Counted from the first letter of the stretch, positions 1 through 7,381 are shown. The stretch is 19,963 nt of DNA from Bacteroidota bacterium (GCA_023387375.1 JAEWIE010000001.1:1-19963); one strand, 5' to 3'. Numbers and translations: made by a program. The notes: generated from the letters alone by a model not told the origin.

Positions 1-600
1 GATTCTGAAAATGGAAGGTATTCGGCATGGGCAGGATGTAACGGGATTGGAGGAGAGCTTGAAAAAGGTGCCATGGGAAAAATTGAATTTGCTCGAGGCA
101 TGTCCACTATGATGGCCTGTGAAAATATGCAGTATGAAATAGGGCTGAATAAAGTTCTTCTCACCGTAGATAATTATGCGATTAAAGACGGAGTGCTTTC
201 TTTAAACAAAGCGCGCATGGCTCCCCTTGCAAAATTTGAAGCGATTAGTGAAGCGGAGCTTGCCAAAGATTTAGAAGGAGAATGGGAAGTCGATTATATT
301 GGAGATCCGAGCGTGGAGTATGCGGCGCTTTATCCAAATCGTAAACCTACCCTCATTTTTGATGCATCTACAGGCAAAGTTTATGGGAATAGTAGCTGTA
401 ACCAATATAATACTCAGTTTACGCTTGAAAACGGAGGGATTCAGTTTGGGGAAATTATGTCTACCAAAATGGCTTGTGAAGGGCAAGGCGAAGCTGTATT
501 TTTCAACAATTTGAAAAAGGTAAATAAATATAGCGTGAACGGAACAACCCTTACTCTTATTACGGGTGATATCGCAATCATGAGACTCCAGAAGAAATAA
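1..600 (+). CDS. Tandem META-domain (HslJ-like) protein, 5' end outside window
   Basis: The reading frame is open from base 1, so the start lies upstream; 199 codons are visible, ending in TAA at 598-600. An internal ATG at 73 is not a likely start because it would cut the first domain. Two META (HslJ-type) domains can be seen. The first has Gly-Cys-Asn at codons 12-14 and S-T-M-M-A-C ending at codon 40. The second spans about codons 88-195, with S-C-N (Cys133) and S-T-K-M-A-C (Cys159). META domains occur in heat-shock protein HslJ and in many secreted or lipid-anchored bacterial proteins; their biochemical role is poorly defined. The N-terminus is missing, so a signal peptide cannot be checked. 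A META lipoprotein begins five bases downstream and is probably co-transcribed. Domain call is confident; cellular role is unknown. Confidence 0.85.
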   Translation, partial: DSENGRYSAWAGCNGIGGELEKGAMGKIEFARGMSTMMACENMQYEIGLNKVLLTVDNYAIKDGVLSLNKARMAPLAKFEAISEAELAKDLEGEWEVDYIGDPSVEYAALYPNRKPTLIFDASTGKVYGNSSCNQYNTQFTLENGGIQFGEIMSTKMACEGQGEAVFFNNLKKVNKYSVNGTTLTLITGDIAIMRLQKK

Positions 601-605
601 AATAA

Positions 606-1049
606 GTGAAACGTTCAGGTTTTGTTTTTTCGCTTGCCATAGTGCTAATTTTGCTTGTCGGTTGTAATTCTCAAAAGAAAACGAAGGCAAATGAAGAGTA
701 TGTTACTCCACTTTTAGAAACCTATTGGAAGCTCTTGAGTTTGCATGGAGAGCCTATGAGAGTAAGAGGACCAAGAGAAGCTTATGTTATTTTTAAAGCA
801 GTAGGGGGAAAAGTGCAAGGCCATGGCGGATGCAATTCCTTTCAAGGCGTTTTGCACGGCGCAAAAAATAATGTCTATACTGTAGAATCCCTTTCTTCAA
901 CGGAAATGGCCTGTGATGCATTAGAAATAGAACAGGAATTTTTTGAGGTGTTAAGGTCGGATTTAATTTATGTTCCTAGTAACGATACCCTAGTTTTCAA
1001 AGACAAAGACGGGAAGAAGATCGCTACTTTTGAAGCGGTATATTTCTAA
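606..1049 (+). CDS. META-domain lipoprotein
   Basis: This is a 147-residue protein with a lipoprotein signal peptide: Lys-Arg at 2-3, a hydrophobic run at about 6-18, and a lipobox L-V-G-C with the lipidated Cys at residue 20. The rest is one META domain of HslJ type, with G-C-N (Cys76) and S-S-T-E-M-A-C (Cys103). The start is GTG at 606; an in-frame TAA lies directly before it at 603-605 and no other start lies ahead of the signal peptide, so GTG is the only reasonable choice. It follows the upstream META gene by five bases and is probably its operon partner and paralogue. Residues after the Cys (N-S-Q-K-K) are not acidic, so I see no obvious Bacteroidota surface-export signal; a periplasm-facing lipoprotein is the inference. 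Function is unknown. Confidence 0.85.
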   Translation: MKRSGFVFSLAIVLILLVGCNSQKKTKANEEYVTPLLETYWKLLSLHGEPMRVRGPREAYVIFKAVGGKVQGHGGCNSFQGVLHGAKNNVYTVESLSSTEMACDALEIEQEFFEVLRSDLIYVPSNDTLVFKDKDGKKIATFEAVYF

Positions 1050-1457
1050 AGTTATCCATTCCGTTTTCTGGTGAAAAAATGTCTAGTTTTTCCTCATAAA
1101 TGATTTCCCAGGAGATTAAATCTTCAAAATTTCGGACATTTTTAAAGTCGGACTTTACTTTTGTCCAACAATAAGGAGATAAAATGAATTGTTTTGCCCC
1201 TCTTTCAAGATTGCATCTCAGTTAGGAGAAACGAATTTTAAATCCAGAGACGAGGTCTAACTTTCACTATCTCTTCAATTTCTACATGTTCACCGTAGAT
1301 TCGCGGTTTTTTTAATTTCTATACTATAGAGCGCTTTCCCTTTTTTGTTTGATTGGATGAGAGGATGAAAACAGTTATGGATGCGAATATGTGAATGCGA
1401 TTCGTTAATTGTCATCACTATTGAAAAAATATTAGGAATAATTAACAGAATATTCTC

Positions 1458-1465
1458 TATATTTA
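1458..1465 (+). promoter_or_regulatory. Possible -7 box for the PAS-LuxR regulator
   Basis: TATATTTA matches the Bacteroidota -7 consensus TAnnTTTG except for the last base. It lies 64 bases before the ATG at 1530. No TTG is found at the usual 18-21 base spacing, so this is tentative. Confidence 0.3.
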
Positions 1466-1483
1466 CCACAAACTACCAAAAGT

Positions 1484-1504
1484 CTTGTTTTGTATAAGAA
1501 CAAG
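1484..1504. repeat. Inverted repeat CTTGTT-N9-AACAAG upstream of luxR-type gene
   Basis: Perfect 6-base arms at 1484-1489 and 1499-1504 are separated by 9 bases, 25 bases before the start codon of the PAS-LuxR regulator. The arms could be an operator, with autoregulation the simplest idea, or part of a 5' UTR hairpin. The symmetry is seen; the function is inferred. Confidence 0.4.
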
Positions 1505-1529
1505 TCAAAATTGAAAAACTCTAACTGCC

Positions 1530-2285
1530 ATGGACGAAATTAAAAAACTAGCAAAGATTTGGGATGCGATCCCAAATGCGAAAAGTCATCACGTGGAAAT
1601 GTCGGTCAAGCAGATTGTCAAAAAGTATTTGGACCTTTTTCATTTCGGGGATTATTTTTATATTATATTCAATACGAGGACCACAGAGATGGAGTATGTG
1701 GATCCCAAGATTGAAAAAGTCCTAGGAATTCTGCCTCGGGATATTAATTTGCAATGGATTGTGGAGAATCTTCATCCCGAGGATAGGCCTTATTATGCTC
1801 ATTACGAGAAAAGCGCTGTTAAGTTTTTCACTTCTTTGGACCGAGAGCTTTTCTTCAAATATAAATTCTCTTATGATTATCGACTGCGTACTAAAGAAGG
1901 CAGTTACAAGAGAGTTTTGCAACAAGTCGTTCCCGTTTATTATTTCCCGGAGGGAGGCGCAAGAACTCTTGCTATCTTTACGGATCTTACTCACTTAAAT
2001 ATATCAGGCATTCCAAAGCTTTCTTTTATAGGAATGGAGGGCGCTCCTTCTTATTACAATGTACACCTAACTCAGCATTTTAGTCTTCAGAATTGTCTTT
2101 TTTCCCCTCGTGAAATGGAAATTTTAAGTTTTGTGATTCAAGGGCATACTAGCCAGAGTATTGCAGACACGCTTTGCCGAAGCGTGCATACGGTTAGAAC
2201 CCACCGTAAAAACATACTTGAAAAGTCGGGTTGTAATTCCGTCCAGGAACTTATTGCGCGCTCTGTACGCGAAGGTTGGATTTAA
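1530..2285 (+). CDS. PAS domain / LuxR-type HTH transcriptional regulator
   Basis: This is a 251-residue soluble protein. Residues about 40-155 look like a PAS sensor of the PAS_3/PAC type, with the loop motif L-H-P-E-D-R at 81-86 and a closing strand near 145-155. Residues about 190-247 form a LuxR/GerE-type DNA-binding domain beginning F-S-P-R-E-M-E-I-L, with recognition helix around T-V-R-T-H-R-K-N (221-228). There is no receiver domain with phospho-acceptor Asp and no membrane segment, so it probably senses a cytoplasmic signal through PAS and acts as an orphan regulator. It is monocistronic: 480 non-coding bases lie before it, a terminator follows, and a dyad at 1484-1504 may be its own operator. 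The PAS ligand and target genes cannot be told from sequence. The family call is firm. Confidence 0.88.
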   Translation: MDEIKKLAKIWDAIPNAKSHHVEMSVKQIVKKYLDLFHFGDYFYIIFNTRTTEMEYVDPKIEKVLGILPRDINLQWIVENLHPEDRPYYAHYEKSAVKFFTSLDRELFFKYKFSYDYRLRTKEGSYKRVLQQVVPVYYFPEGGARTLAIFTDLTHLNISGIPKLSFIGMEGAPSYYNVHLTQHFSLQNCLFSPREMEILSFVIQGHTSQSIADTLCRSVHTVRTHRKNILEKSGCNSVQELIARSVREGWI

Positions 2286-2291
2286 GTTTGT

Positions 2292-2315
2292 AAAGGTGGG
2301 TTTAGCTGCCTTTTT
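2292..2315 (+). terminator. Rho-independent terminator after PAS-LuxR gene
   Basis: The stem AAAGGTGG / CTGCCTTT (2292-2299 with 2306-2313, two G-U pairs) has a six-base loop and runs into TTTTT at 2311-2315. It starts seven bases after the regulator's stop codon. Confidence 0.65.
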
Positions 2316-2422
2316 CTTAGTTTCAAACTGAAGATGGAGACTTTAGCCTGGAAATGTTCAAAAAAATAGGTCCAAATCGATAGAATCCATCAGATTAGAA
2401 GGAAGAATATTTCATATTTTTC

Positions 2423-2430
2423 TATCTTTG
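2423..2430 (+). promoter_or_regulatory. -7 box of lpxD operon, probably leaderless
   Basis: TATCTTTG is an exact match to TAnnTTTG and ends six bases before the lpxD ATG at 2437. Transcription would then start at or next to the ATG. No clear TTG element is seen at the usual distance upstream. Confidence 0.6.
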
Positions 2431-2436
2431 CACGAT

Positions 2437-3471
2437 ATGGAATTTACCGCAGCTCAAATTGCAGAATTTATAGGGGGCCGAATCATTGGTGATAAGGACA
2501 CTATAATTAATGGGGTTTCCCCAATTGAAAGGGGACAAAGAGGACATTTGTCGTTCGTTGCACAGGAGAAATTTACCCCTTATTTGCAGTCAAGCGAATG
2601 TGCAGTTCTGATTGTTTCTAACAAATTAATTGACGATTCAATAACGTATCCCTTTACCATTATTGCGGTAGAGGATGCTTATCTGTCTTTTCAAGTTCTT
2701 ATGAATCTTTACCAGAAGCTTCAAAAAAGAAAAGAAGGAATTGAAGAGGGCTCTAGCATTGATCCTAGTGCGGTTTTGGGTGAAGATGTGTACATCGGTG
2801 CCTTTACGTATCTAGCGGAGAAAGTGAAAGTGGGAGACGGGACTCAGATTTTCCCCCATGTTTACGTAGGTCAACATGTGAAAATCGGAAAAAACTGCCA
2901 GATTTTTTCAGGGGTAAGAATCTACGATTACTGCGTGATTGGAGACAATACGATCATTCATTCGAATACCGTCATTGGTTCTGATGGCTTCGGCTTTCAG
3001 CCTACTAAAGAGGGATATCAAAAAATTCCTCAATTAGGAAATGTGGTAATTGAAAACCATGTAGAAATCGGAGCGAATTGCACCATTGATCGGGGGACTA
3101 TTGGCTCGACGATTATTGGAGAAGGAACCAAAATTGACAATTTAATTCAAATTGCTCACAACGTAAAAATTGGAAAACATAATGTAATTGCGGCCCAGGC
3201 CGGAATTGCAGGCTCTACGACGCTTGGAGACTGGAACATGATTGGAGGGCAAGTAGGCGTTGTGGGACACATAAAAATAGGAAATAAAGTGAGTGTTCAG
3301 GCCCAGAGTGGCGTGAACTCAAGTGCGCAGGATGGAGAAGTTCTTTATGGATCTCCTGCGATTTCTGCGAGTGACTTTAGACGTAGCTACGTCCATTTTA
3401 AGAATTTACCGCAACTAGCCAAACGAATTCAGGAGCTAGAGGCGGACTCAAACGATAGGACTGATGACTGA
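2437..3471 (+). CDS. lpxD: UDP-3-O-acylglucosamine N-acyltransferase LpxD
   Basis: LpxD transfers a 3-hydroxyacyl chain from ACP to the 2-amino group of UDP-3-O-acylglucosamine, the third step of lipid A synthesis, in the cytoplasm as a trimer. The 344-residue protein has an N-terminal uridine-binding domain (about 1-100), a left-handed beta-helix of hexapeptide repeats (about 107-300) and a C-terminal helix. The catalytic His is His241 in Q-I-A-H-N, aligning with E. coli His239; the G-S-D-G-F-G-F loop (181-187) and T-I-D-R-G (216-220) are also typical. In the uridine-binding loop it has F40-V-A-Q-E-K-F46 where E. coli has Asn and Tyr. I chose ATG 2437 because the alternative TTG at 2428 is the end of the promoter box. 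It is first in an operon and overlaps lpxC-fabZ by eight bases. Confidence 0.95.
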   Translation: MEFTAAQIAEFIGGRIIGDKDTIINGVSPIERGQRGHLSFVAQEKFTPYLQSSECAVLIVSNKLIDDSITYPFTIIAVEDAYLSFQVLMNLYQKLQKRKEGIEEGSSIDPSAVLGEDVYIGAFTYLAEKVKVGDGTQIFPHVYVGQHVKIGKNCQIFSGVRIYDYCVIGDNTIIHSNTVIGSDGFGFQPTKEGYQKIPQLGNVVIENHVEIGANCTIDRGTIGSTIIGEGTKIDNLIQIAHNVKIGKHNVIAAQAGIAGSTTLGDWNMIGGQVGVVGHIKIGNKVSVQAQSGVNSSAQDGEVLYGSPAISASDFRRSYVHFKNLPQLAKRIQELEADSNDRTDD

Positions 3472-4861
3472 AATGCAAAAAACCCTGAAAAGTGAAGTCT
3501 CACTTTCAGGAATCGGTTTACATACCGGAAATGAAGTAAAATTAACTCTTAAGCCCGCAAAAGAAAATACGGGATTTGTTTTTGTTAGAACCGATCTTGA
3601 GGGGCATCCTCAGGTGGAAGCAGACGTAAATTACGTTACTACCACCGAGAGAGGCACAACGCTTGAAAAACTAGGTGTTCGTATCCATACCTGTGAGCAT
3701 TTGCTTGCCGCCTTAGTAGGCTGTGATATTGACAATGCGTACTTAGAGCTGACAAGCGCAGAGCCGCCCATTATGGACGGATCCTCTAAGTTTTTCGTAG
3801 AAGCCATCGAAAAAGCAGGAATCGAGGAGCAAAATGTGGCTCGTGAATACTTTGTCGTGAAAGAAGTACTTAGTTTTACCTGTCCAAATACAGGCTCTGA
3901 ACTGACTATTATCCCTTCGGATACATATGAAATTACCACCATGGTTGATTTTGGAACCAAGGTGCTTGGAACCCAAAACGCCACGCTGAAGGATATTTCC
4001 GAGTTTAAAGAAGAAATCTCTGAAGCAAGAACCTTCAGTTTCCTGCATGAACTAGAAATGCTAATCGACGCAGGTCTAATTAAAGGAGGAGATTTATCCA
4101 ATGCCATCGTGTATGTGGACAAAGAACTTACAGAAGAGACCTCCGATAAACTTAAAAAAGCCTTTGGGAAAGAGGATGTCTCCATCCGTCCCAACGGAAT
4201 CTTAGACAATTTAACCCTTAAATATCCGAACGAAGCGGCGCGCCATAAACTTTTGGACGTCATTGGAGACTTAGCCCTTACAGGGGTAAGACTTAAAGGA
4301 AAAGTAATTGCAAACAAACCGGGACACTTTGTAAATACTCAGTTTGCCAAGAAACTTAACCGTCAATGGAAACTTATGAGAAGAAAAAATGTGCCTGATT
4401 TTGATTTAACAAAACCGCCTGTATACGATATAAACGGGATTATGAAACTCCTTCCGCACCGTCCGCCCTTTTTACTGGTAGACCGCATTATGGAGCTTTC
4501 AGATTCTCACGTGGTGGGTGTGAAGAACATCACCATGAACGAGCCTTTCTTTGTGGGTCATTTCCCTAAAGAACCCGTGATGCCAGGCGTTTTACAAATT
4601 GAAGCGATGGCACAGACAGGAGGTATTCTTGTTCTTGCAAATGTTCCCGATCCCGAAAACTATTCCACTTACTTTGTCAAAATTGACAAAGTGAAATTTA
4701 AACGCAAAGTCATTCCTGGAGATACGCTTATTTTCAAGATAGAACTTATTGAACCGATTCGCCGTGGCATTGTACACATGCAAGGTTATGGCTATGTCGG
4801 TGACTCCGTCGCTGTGGAAGCCGAACTTATGGCGCAGGTGGCACGTAATAAAATAGATTAA
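3464..4861 (+). CDS. lpxC/fabZ: Bifunctional LpxC deacetylase / FabZ dehydratase fusion
   Basis: This 465-residue enzyme joins two activities. Residues 1 to about 305 are LpxC, the zinc UDP-3-O-acyl-N-acetylglucosamine deacetylase that commits the cell to lipid A. H-T-C-E-H-L-L holds general base Glu78 and zinc ligand His79; A-R-H-K-L-L-D-V-I-G-D supplies His261 and Asp265; His288 is the active-site histidine near the end. Residues about 320-465 are FabZ, the 3-hydroxyacyl-ACP dehydratase with a hot-dog fold: V-G-H-F-P (His366) and Q-I-E-A-M-A-Q (Glu380) are the catalytic pair. Both sites look intact. This fusion is typical of Bacteroidota and unites competing users of 3-hydroxyacyl-ACP. Start ATG 3464 overlaps lpxD by eight bases; ATG 3473 is a possible alternative. 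lpxA follows after two bases, so translation is probably coupled. Confidence 0.96.
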   Translation: MTEMQKTLKSEVSLSGIGLHTGNEVKLTLKPAKENTGFVFVRTDLEGHPQVEADVNYVTTTERGTTLEKLGVRIHTCEHLLAALVGCDIDNAYLELTSAEPPIMDGSSKFFVEAIEKAGIEEQNVAREYFVVKEVLSFTCPNTGSELTIIPSDTYEITTMVDFGTKVLGTQNATLKDISEFKEEISEARTFSFLHELEMLIDAGLIKGGDLSNAIVYVDKELTEETSDKLKKAFGKEDVSIRPNGILDNLTLKYPNEAARHKLLDVIGDLALTGVRLKGKVIANKPGHFVNTQFAKKLNRQWKLMRRKNVPDFDLTKPPVYDINGIMKLLPHRPPFLLVDRIMELSDSHVVGVKNITMNEPFFVGHFPKEPVMPGVLQIEAMAQTGGILVLANVPDPENYSTYFVKIDKVKFKRKVIPGDTLIFKIELIEPIRRGIVHMQGYGYVGDSVAVEAELMAQVARNKID

Positions 4862-4863
4862 GC

Positions 4864-5652
4864 ATGGTACATCAATTAGCTGCGGTCGATAAAAGGGCCA
4901 AAATTGGAAAGAATGTTATTGTCGAACCCTTTACGACCATTGCAGGCGATGTTGAAATTGGAGAAGGCACTTGGATTGGTCCCAATGTGACTATAATGGA
5001 CGGAGCAAGAATCGGGAAAAATTGTCGAATTTTTCCAGGATCGGTCATTGCAGCGATTCCTCAAGATTTAAAATTTGACGGGGAAGACACCTTAGTTTAT
5101 ATCGGTGATCGTACCACGATTAGAGAATGTGTCACCGTGAACAGGGGAACCAAAGCGCTTGGCTACACAAAACTTGGCGCAGATTGTCTTATTATGGCCA
5201 CTTCTCATATAGCACATGACTGCGTGATCGGAGATCACGTCGTGATTGTCAATGGCTGCGGAATTGCAGGCCATGTAGAAATTGGAGACCACACGATCAT
5301 GGGCGGACTCTCTGCGGTTCACCAATTTTGCAAGATTGGAAAGCATGTTATGATTGCAGGAGGAACCTTAGTAAGAAAAGACATTCCCCCTTATGTAAAA
5401 GTAGCAAGAGAACCGATGAGCTATGCCGGGATAAATTCGGTGGGTCTTCGTCGTAGGGGTTATAGCAATGATAAGATTTTTGAAATTCAAAAAATCTTTA
5501 GATATATCTTCCAAATGAAGACCAATGTGACTCAGGCCATGAACCTGATTGAAAAAGAAATGCTTCCTACGGCCGAGAGAGATGAAATTCTTGAATTTAT
5601 CCGCAATTCACCTCGAGGAATTGTAAGAGGATACGGAACGGGGAAAGACTAA
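4864..5652 (+). CDS. lpxA: UDP-N-acetylglucosamine O-acyltransferase LpxA
   Basis: LpxA carries out the first step of lipid A synthesis, moving a 3-hydroxyacyl chain from ACP to the 3-OH of UDP-GlcNAc. The 262 residues equal the E. coli length. A left-handed beta-helix of I-G-x-x repeats fills about 1-190, followed by a helical C-terminal domain. Catalytic His118 lies in S-H-I-A-H-D-C (E. coli His125, offset -7); Asp68 in I-P-Q-D and His153-Gln154 in V-H-Q-F are also kept. The position equal to E. coli Gly173, which sets chain length, is Gly166, so a long acyl chain is predicted rather than the C10 of Pseudomonas. It lies two bases after lpxC-fabZ. efp follows after 41 bases without an obvious terminator. 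Confidence 0.96.
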   Translation: MVHQLAAVDKRAKIGKNVIVEPFTTIAGDVEIGEGTWIGPNVTIMDGARIGKNCRIFPGSVIAAIPQDLKFDGEDTLVYIGDRTTIRECVTVNRGTKALGYTKLGADCLIMATSHIAHDCVIGDHVVIVNGCGIAGHVEIGDHTIMGGLSAVHQFCKIGKHVMIAGGTLVRKDIPPYVKVAREPMSYAGINSVGLRRRGYSNDKIFEIQKIFRYIFQMKTNVTQAMNLIEKEMLPTAERDEILEFIRNSPRGIVRGYGTGKD

Positions 5653-5693
5653 AAGAAGAAATAGACAAGTAAAATATACATTCGAAATAATAA

Positions 5694-6257
5694 ATGGCAA
5701 CAACAGCTGACATTAGAAAAGGTCTTTGCATCGAATATAGCAATGACATTTACAAAGTAATTGAGTTCCTTCACGTGAAGCCAGGAAAAGGTCCTGCTTT
5801 CGTAAGAACCAAACTTAAATCTGTAACCAACGGAAAAGTACTCGACAATACCTTTTCTGCAGGGCACAAAATCGAGGAGGCAAAGGTAATTACCCGTAAG
5901 TACCAATACCTTTACGACGATGAAAATGGATTCCATTTCATGAACAACGACGATTTTTCTCAGATCTACATTAACAAAGAAATGATCGACAACGCGCAGT
6001 TCATGAAACCGGGAGAAGAAGTAATGATCATCTTAAAAGAATCAGATGAATCTCCACTCTCAGCAGAACTTCCCCCTTCTGTGATTTTAGAAGTAACCGA
6101 AGCGGATCCAGGTGTAAAAGGAAACACAGCGACCAACGCCCTTAAAAATGCAATCGTAGAAACAGGTGCCCGCATTAACGTGCCTCTTTTCATCGAACCC
6201 GGAGATAGGATTAAAGTCTCTACGGAAGACGGTTCTTACCAAGAACGCGTAAAGTAA
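5694..6257 (+). CDS. efp: Translation elongation factor P
   Basis: EF-P binds ribosomes stalled at consecutive prolines and helps form the peptide bond. The 187 residues are the normal length, with three beta-barrel domains: KOW-like N-terminal (about 1-63), central OB (about 68-125) and C-terminal OB (about 130-187, including G-D-R-I-K-V-S-T). The modified loop is V-K-P-G-K-G-P-A-F, with Lys32 at the place of E. coli Lys34; no modification gene is seen in this window. A weak -7-like box TACATTCG at 5677-5684 precedes it, but there is no terminator after lpxA, so it may also be read from the lpx operon. Tandem stops TAA TAA and a strong terminator end the unit. Confidence 0.96.
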   Translation: MATTADIRKGLCIEYSNDIYKVIEFLHVKPGKGPAFVRTKLKSVTNGKVLDNTFSAGHKIEEAKVITRKYQYLYDDENGFHFMNNDDFSQIYINKEMIDNAQFMKPGEEVMIILKESDESPLSAELPPSVILEVTEADPGVKGNTATNALKNAIVETGARINVPLFIEPGDRIKVSTEDGSYQERVK

Positions 6258-6268
6258 TAAATACCTAA

Positions 6269-6312
6269 CCAAGGGCCTTTCCTCTTTAAAGAGCAAAGGC
6301 TTTTGGTTTTTT
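6269..6312 (+). terminator. Strong rho-independent terminator after efp
   Basis: A long inverted repeat (left arm 6269-6287, right arm 6288-6306) pairs at 18 of 19 positions counting two G-U pairs, with the AT-rich centre forming the loop, then six T at 6307-6312. It separates the lpx-efp unit from the second lpxD gene. Confidence 0.85.
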
Positions 6313-6380
6313 AAGACCTTATATTTTTAGCGCTTCTTCTTTTTTTAAAAGAGGAATAAGGGCGCTACTTTTTGCTATAA

Positions 6381-6388
6381 TACATTTA
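6381..6388 (+). promoter_or_regulatory. Possible -7 box of second lpxD gene
   Basis: TACATTTA matches TAnnTTTG except for the last base and ends two bases before the ATG at 6391. The preceding terminator makes a promoter necessary somewhere in 6313-6390, but no -33 element at a good spacing is clear. Confidence 0.35.
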
Positions 6389-6390
6389 CA

Positions 6391-7293
6391 ATGCGATTTG
6401 AATCTGTACAAACTCTAGAAACCGTTGCTAAGCTTATAGGAGCCAAAGCTATCGGAGATCCAAAGTTTCCTATCTTGGGAACCAATGAAATTCACCGCGT
6501 AAAAGAGGGTGAAATTGTTTTTGTAAACCATCCTAAATATTACGACAAAGCGCTTAACTCAAATGCGAGCGTCGTTTTAATTGATAAAGAAGTCGAAGTG
6601 CCCGAGGGAAAAGCGATTTTGGTTTCTTCGGATCCTTTTGGAGACTTTAACCTGATAAATGAGCATTTCTCGAGGCTTACTCATTTTAAAGAAGAGGCAG
6701 AGAATCAAATTATAGGAGAAGACAGTTTTATCCATAAAACGGCTGTAATTGGTAGCGATGTGCAAATTGGAAAAGGATGTTACATTAGTCCCAATGCAGT
6801 GATTGGAGACGGTACTAGAATCGGAGACAACGTACGAATTGGATCTGGAACGATTTTAGGAGGCGATGCCTTTTATTACCGTAAGACGCAGCAAGGGCAT
6901 GATAGATTAAGATCTGTCGGTAATGTCATCATTGAAAATGGAGTGGAGATTGGAAACCTTTGCACCATTGATAGGGGAGTTACAGACTCAACTATTATTG
7001 GATCAGGTAGTGTTTTAGACAACCAAATTCAAATTGGTCACGATACAGTAATTGGCAAAAAAGTACTTATTGCAGCCCAAGTAGGAATTGCAGGATGCTG
7101 CATTATCGAAGACGAGGTGAGCATTTGGGGACAAGTAGGAATGGCCTCTGGAATTCATGTGGAAAAAGGAACCGTGATTTTGGGGCAAACCGGAGTGAAC
7201 CAAAACCTTAAGAAAGGAACCTATTTTGGTCCTCTTGCTACGGAGTTTAAGGACTATCTTCGCAAAGAAGTAAAAGTGAAAAATCTAAAGTAA
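6391..7293 (+). CDS. LpxD-like UDP-sugar N-acyltransferase (second copy)
   Basis: This is a 300-residue paralogue of LpxD, 44 residues shorter than the copy at 2437. It has an N-terminal uridine-binding domain (about 1-100) with F44-V-N-x-P-K-Y50, which matches the E. coli uridine-contact residues (Asn46, Tyr49) better than the first copy does. A left-handed beta-helix follows (about 110-275), with His217 in Q-I-G-H-D at the catalytic position and T-I-D-R-G kept at 192-196. It differs in the acceptor loop (G-G-D-A-F-Y-Y-R in place of G-S-D-G-F-G-F) and lacks most of the C-terminal helix. Such second copies beside sucD are, to my knowledge, common in flavobacteria. It may N-acylate a different UDP-amino sugar or add a different chain. 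Acyltransferase activity is likely; substrate unknown. Confidence 0.85.
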   Translation: MRFESVQTLETVAKLIGAKAIGDPKFPILGTNEIHRVKEGEIVFVNHPKYYDKALNSNASVVLIDKEVEVPEGKAILVSSDPFGDFNLINEHFSRLTHFKEEAENQIIGEDSFIHKTAVIGSDVQIGKGCYISPNAVIGDGTRIGDNVRIGSGTILGGDAFYYRKTQQGHDRLRSVGNVIIENGVEIGNLCTIDRGVTDSTIIGSGSVLDNQIQIGHDTVIGKKVLIAAQVGIAGCCIIEDEVSIWGQVGMASGIHVEKGTVILGQTGVNQNLKKGTYFGPLATEFKDYLRKEVKVKNLK

Positions 7294-7381
7294 TATTGCG
7301 CATTTTGCCCTAGGTGAATTAACCTAAATAGGCGAAGAGAAAATTACTGAATTTAATTTTTTTTACCTCAGATAGATTAAG

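Larger units (their letters stand above)
1050..1529 (+). other. 480-base intergenic region, no convincing gene
   Basis: This AT-rich stretch has stops in all frames and no recognisable protein or RNA gene. Visible items: a nested inverted repeat at 1134-1166 (GGACA/TGTCC outside, AAAGT/ACTTT inside); a weak ACCG/CGGT hairpin with a T-run near 1292-1313, which might end the META transcript; a CGAAT/ATTCG pair at 1384-1404; a possible -7 box at 1458-1465; and a 21-base dyad at 1484-1504. A 13-codon ORF at 1184-1225 follows an AGGAG sequence but has no other support. Confidence 0.6.

Noticed and set aside
1184..1225. A 13-codon ORF preceded by AGGAG in the long intergenic region
   Set aside because: Genes in this organism do not appear to use Shine-Dalgarno sites, the peptide has no features, and a short ORF is expected by chance in 480 bases.
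2428..2436. TTG start nine bases before the lpxD ATG
   Set aside because: The TTG is the end of the TATCTTTG promoter box; LpxD proteins begin at about the ATG at 2437. The same reasoning rejects TTG starts at 16762 (FrnE-like) and 12170 (dus).
2760..3330. Repeated 'attgga'-like DNA words in lpxD (and also in lpxA and the second lpxD)
   Set aside because: They encode the I-G hexapeptide repeats of the left-handed beta-helix, so they are protein repeats, not a CRISPR or DNA repeat element.
3631..4317. A 228-codon open frame on the minus strand inside lpxC
   Set aside because: It is antisense to a strongly conserved enzyme and its Ser-rich translation has no recognisable motif; it is a by-product of the coding strand's codon use.
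3464..4861. LpxC-FabZ fusion as a novelty
   Set aside because: The fusion is well known in Bacteroidota, so it is annotated but not claimed as new.
7307..7333. Nested inverted repeat (GCC/GGC with TAGGT/ACCTA) between the second lpxD gene and sucD
   Set aside because: Short stems with a bulge and no T-run; not convincing as a terminator, and no known riboswitch pattern is recognised.
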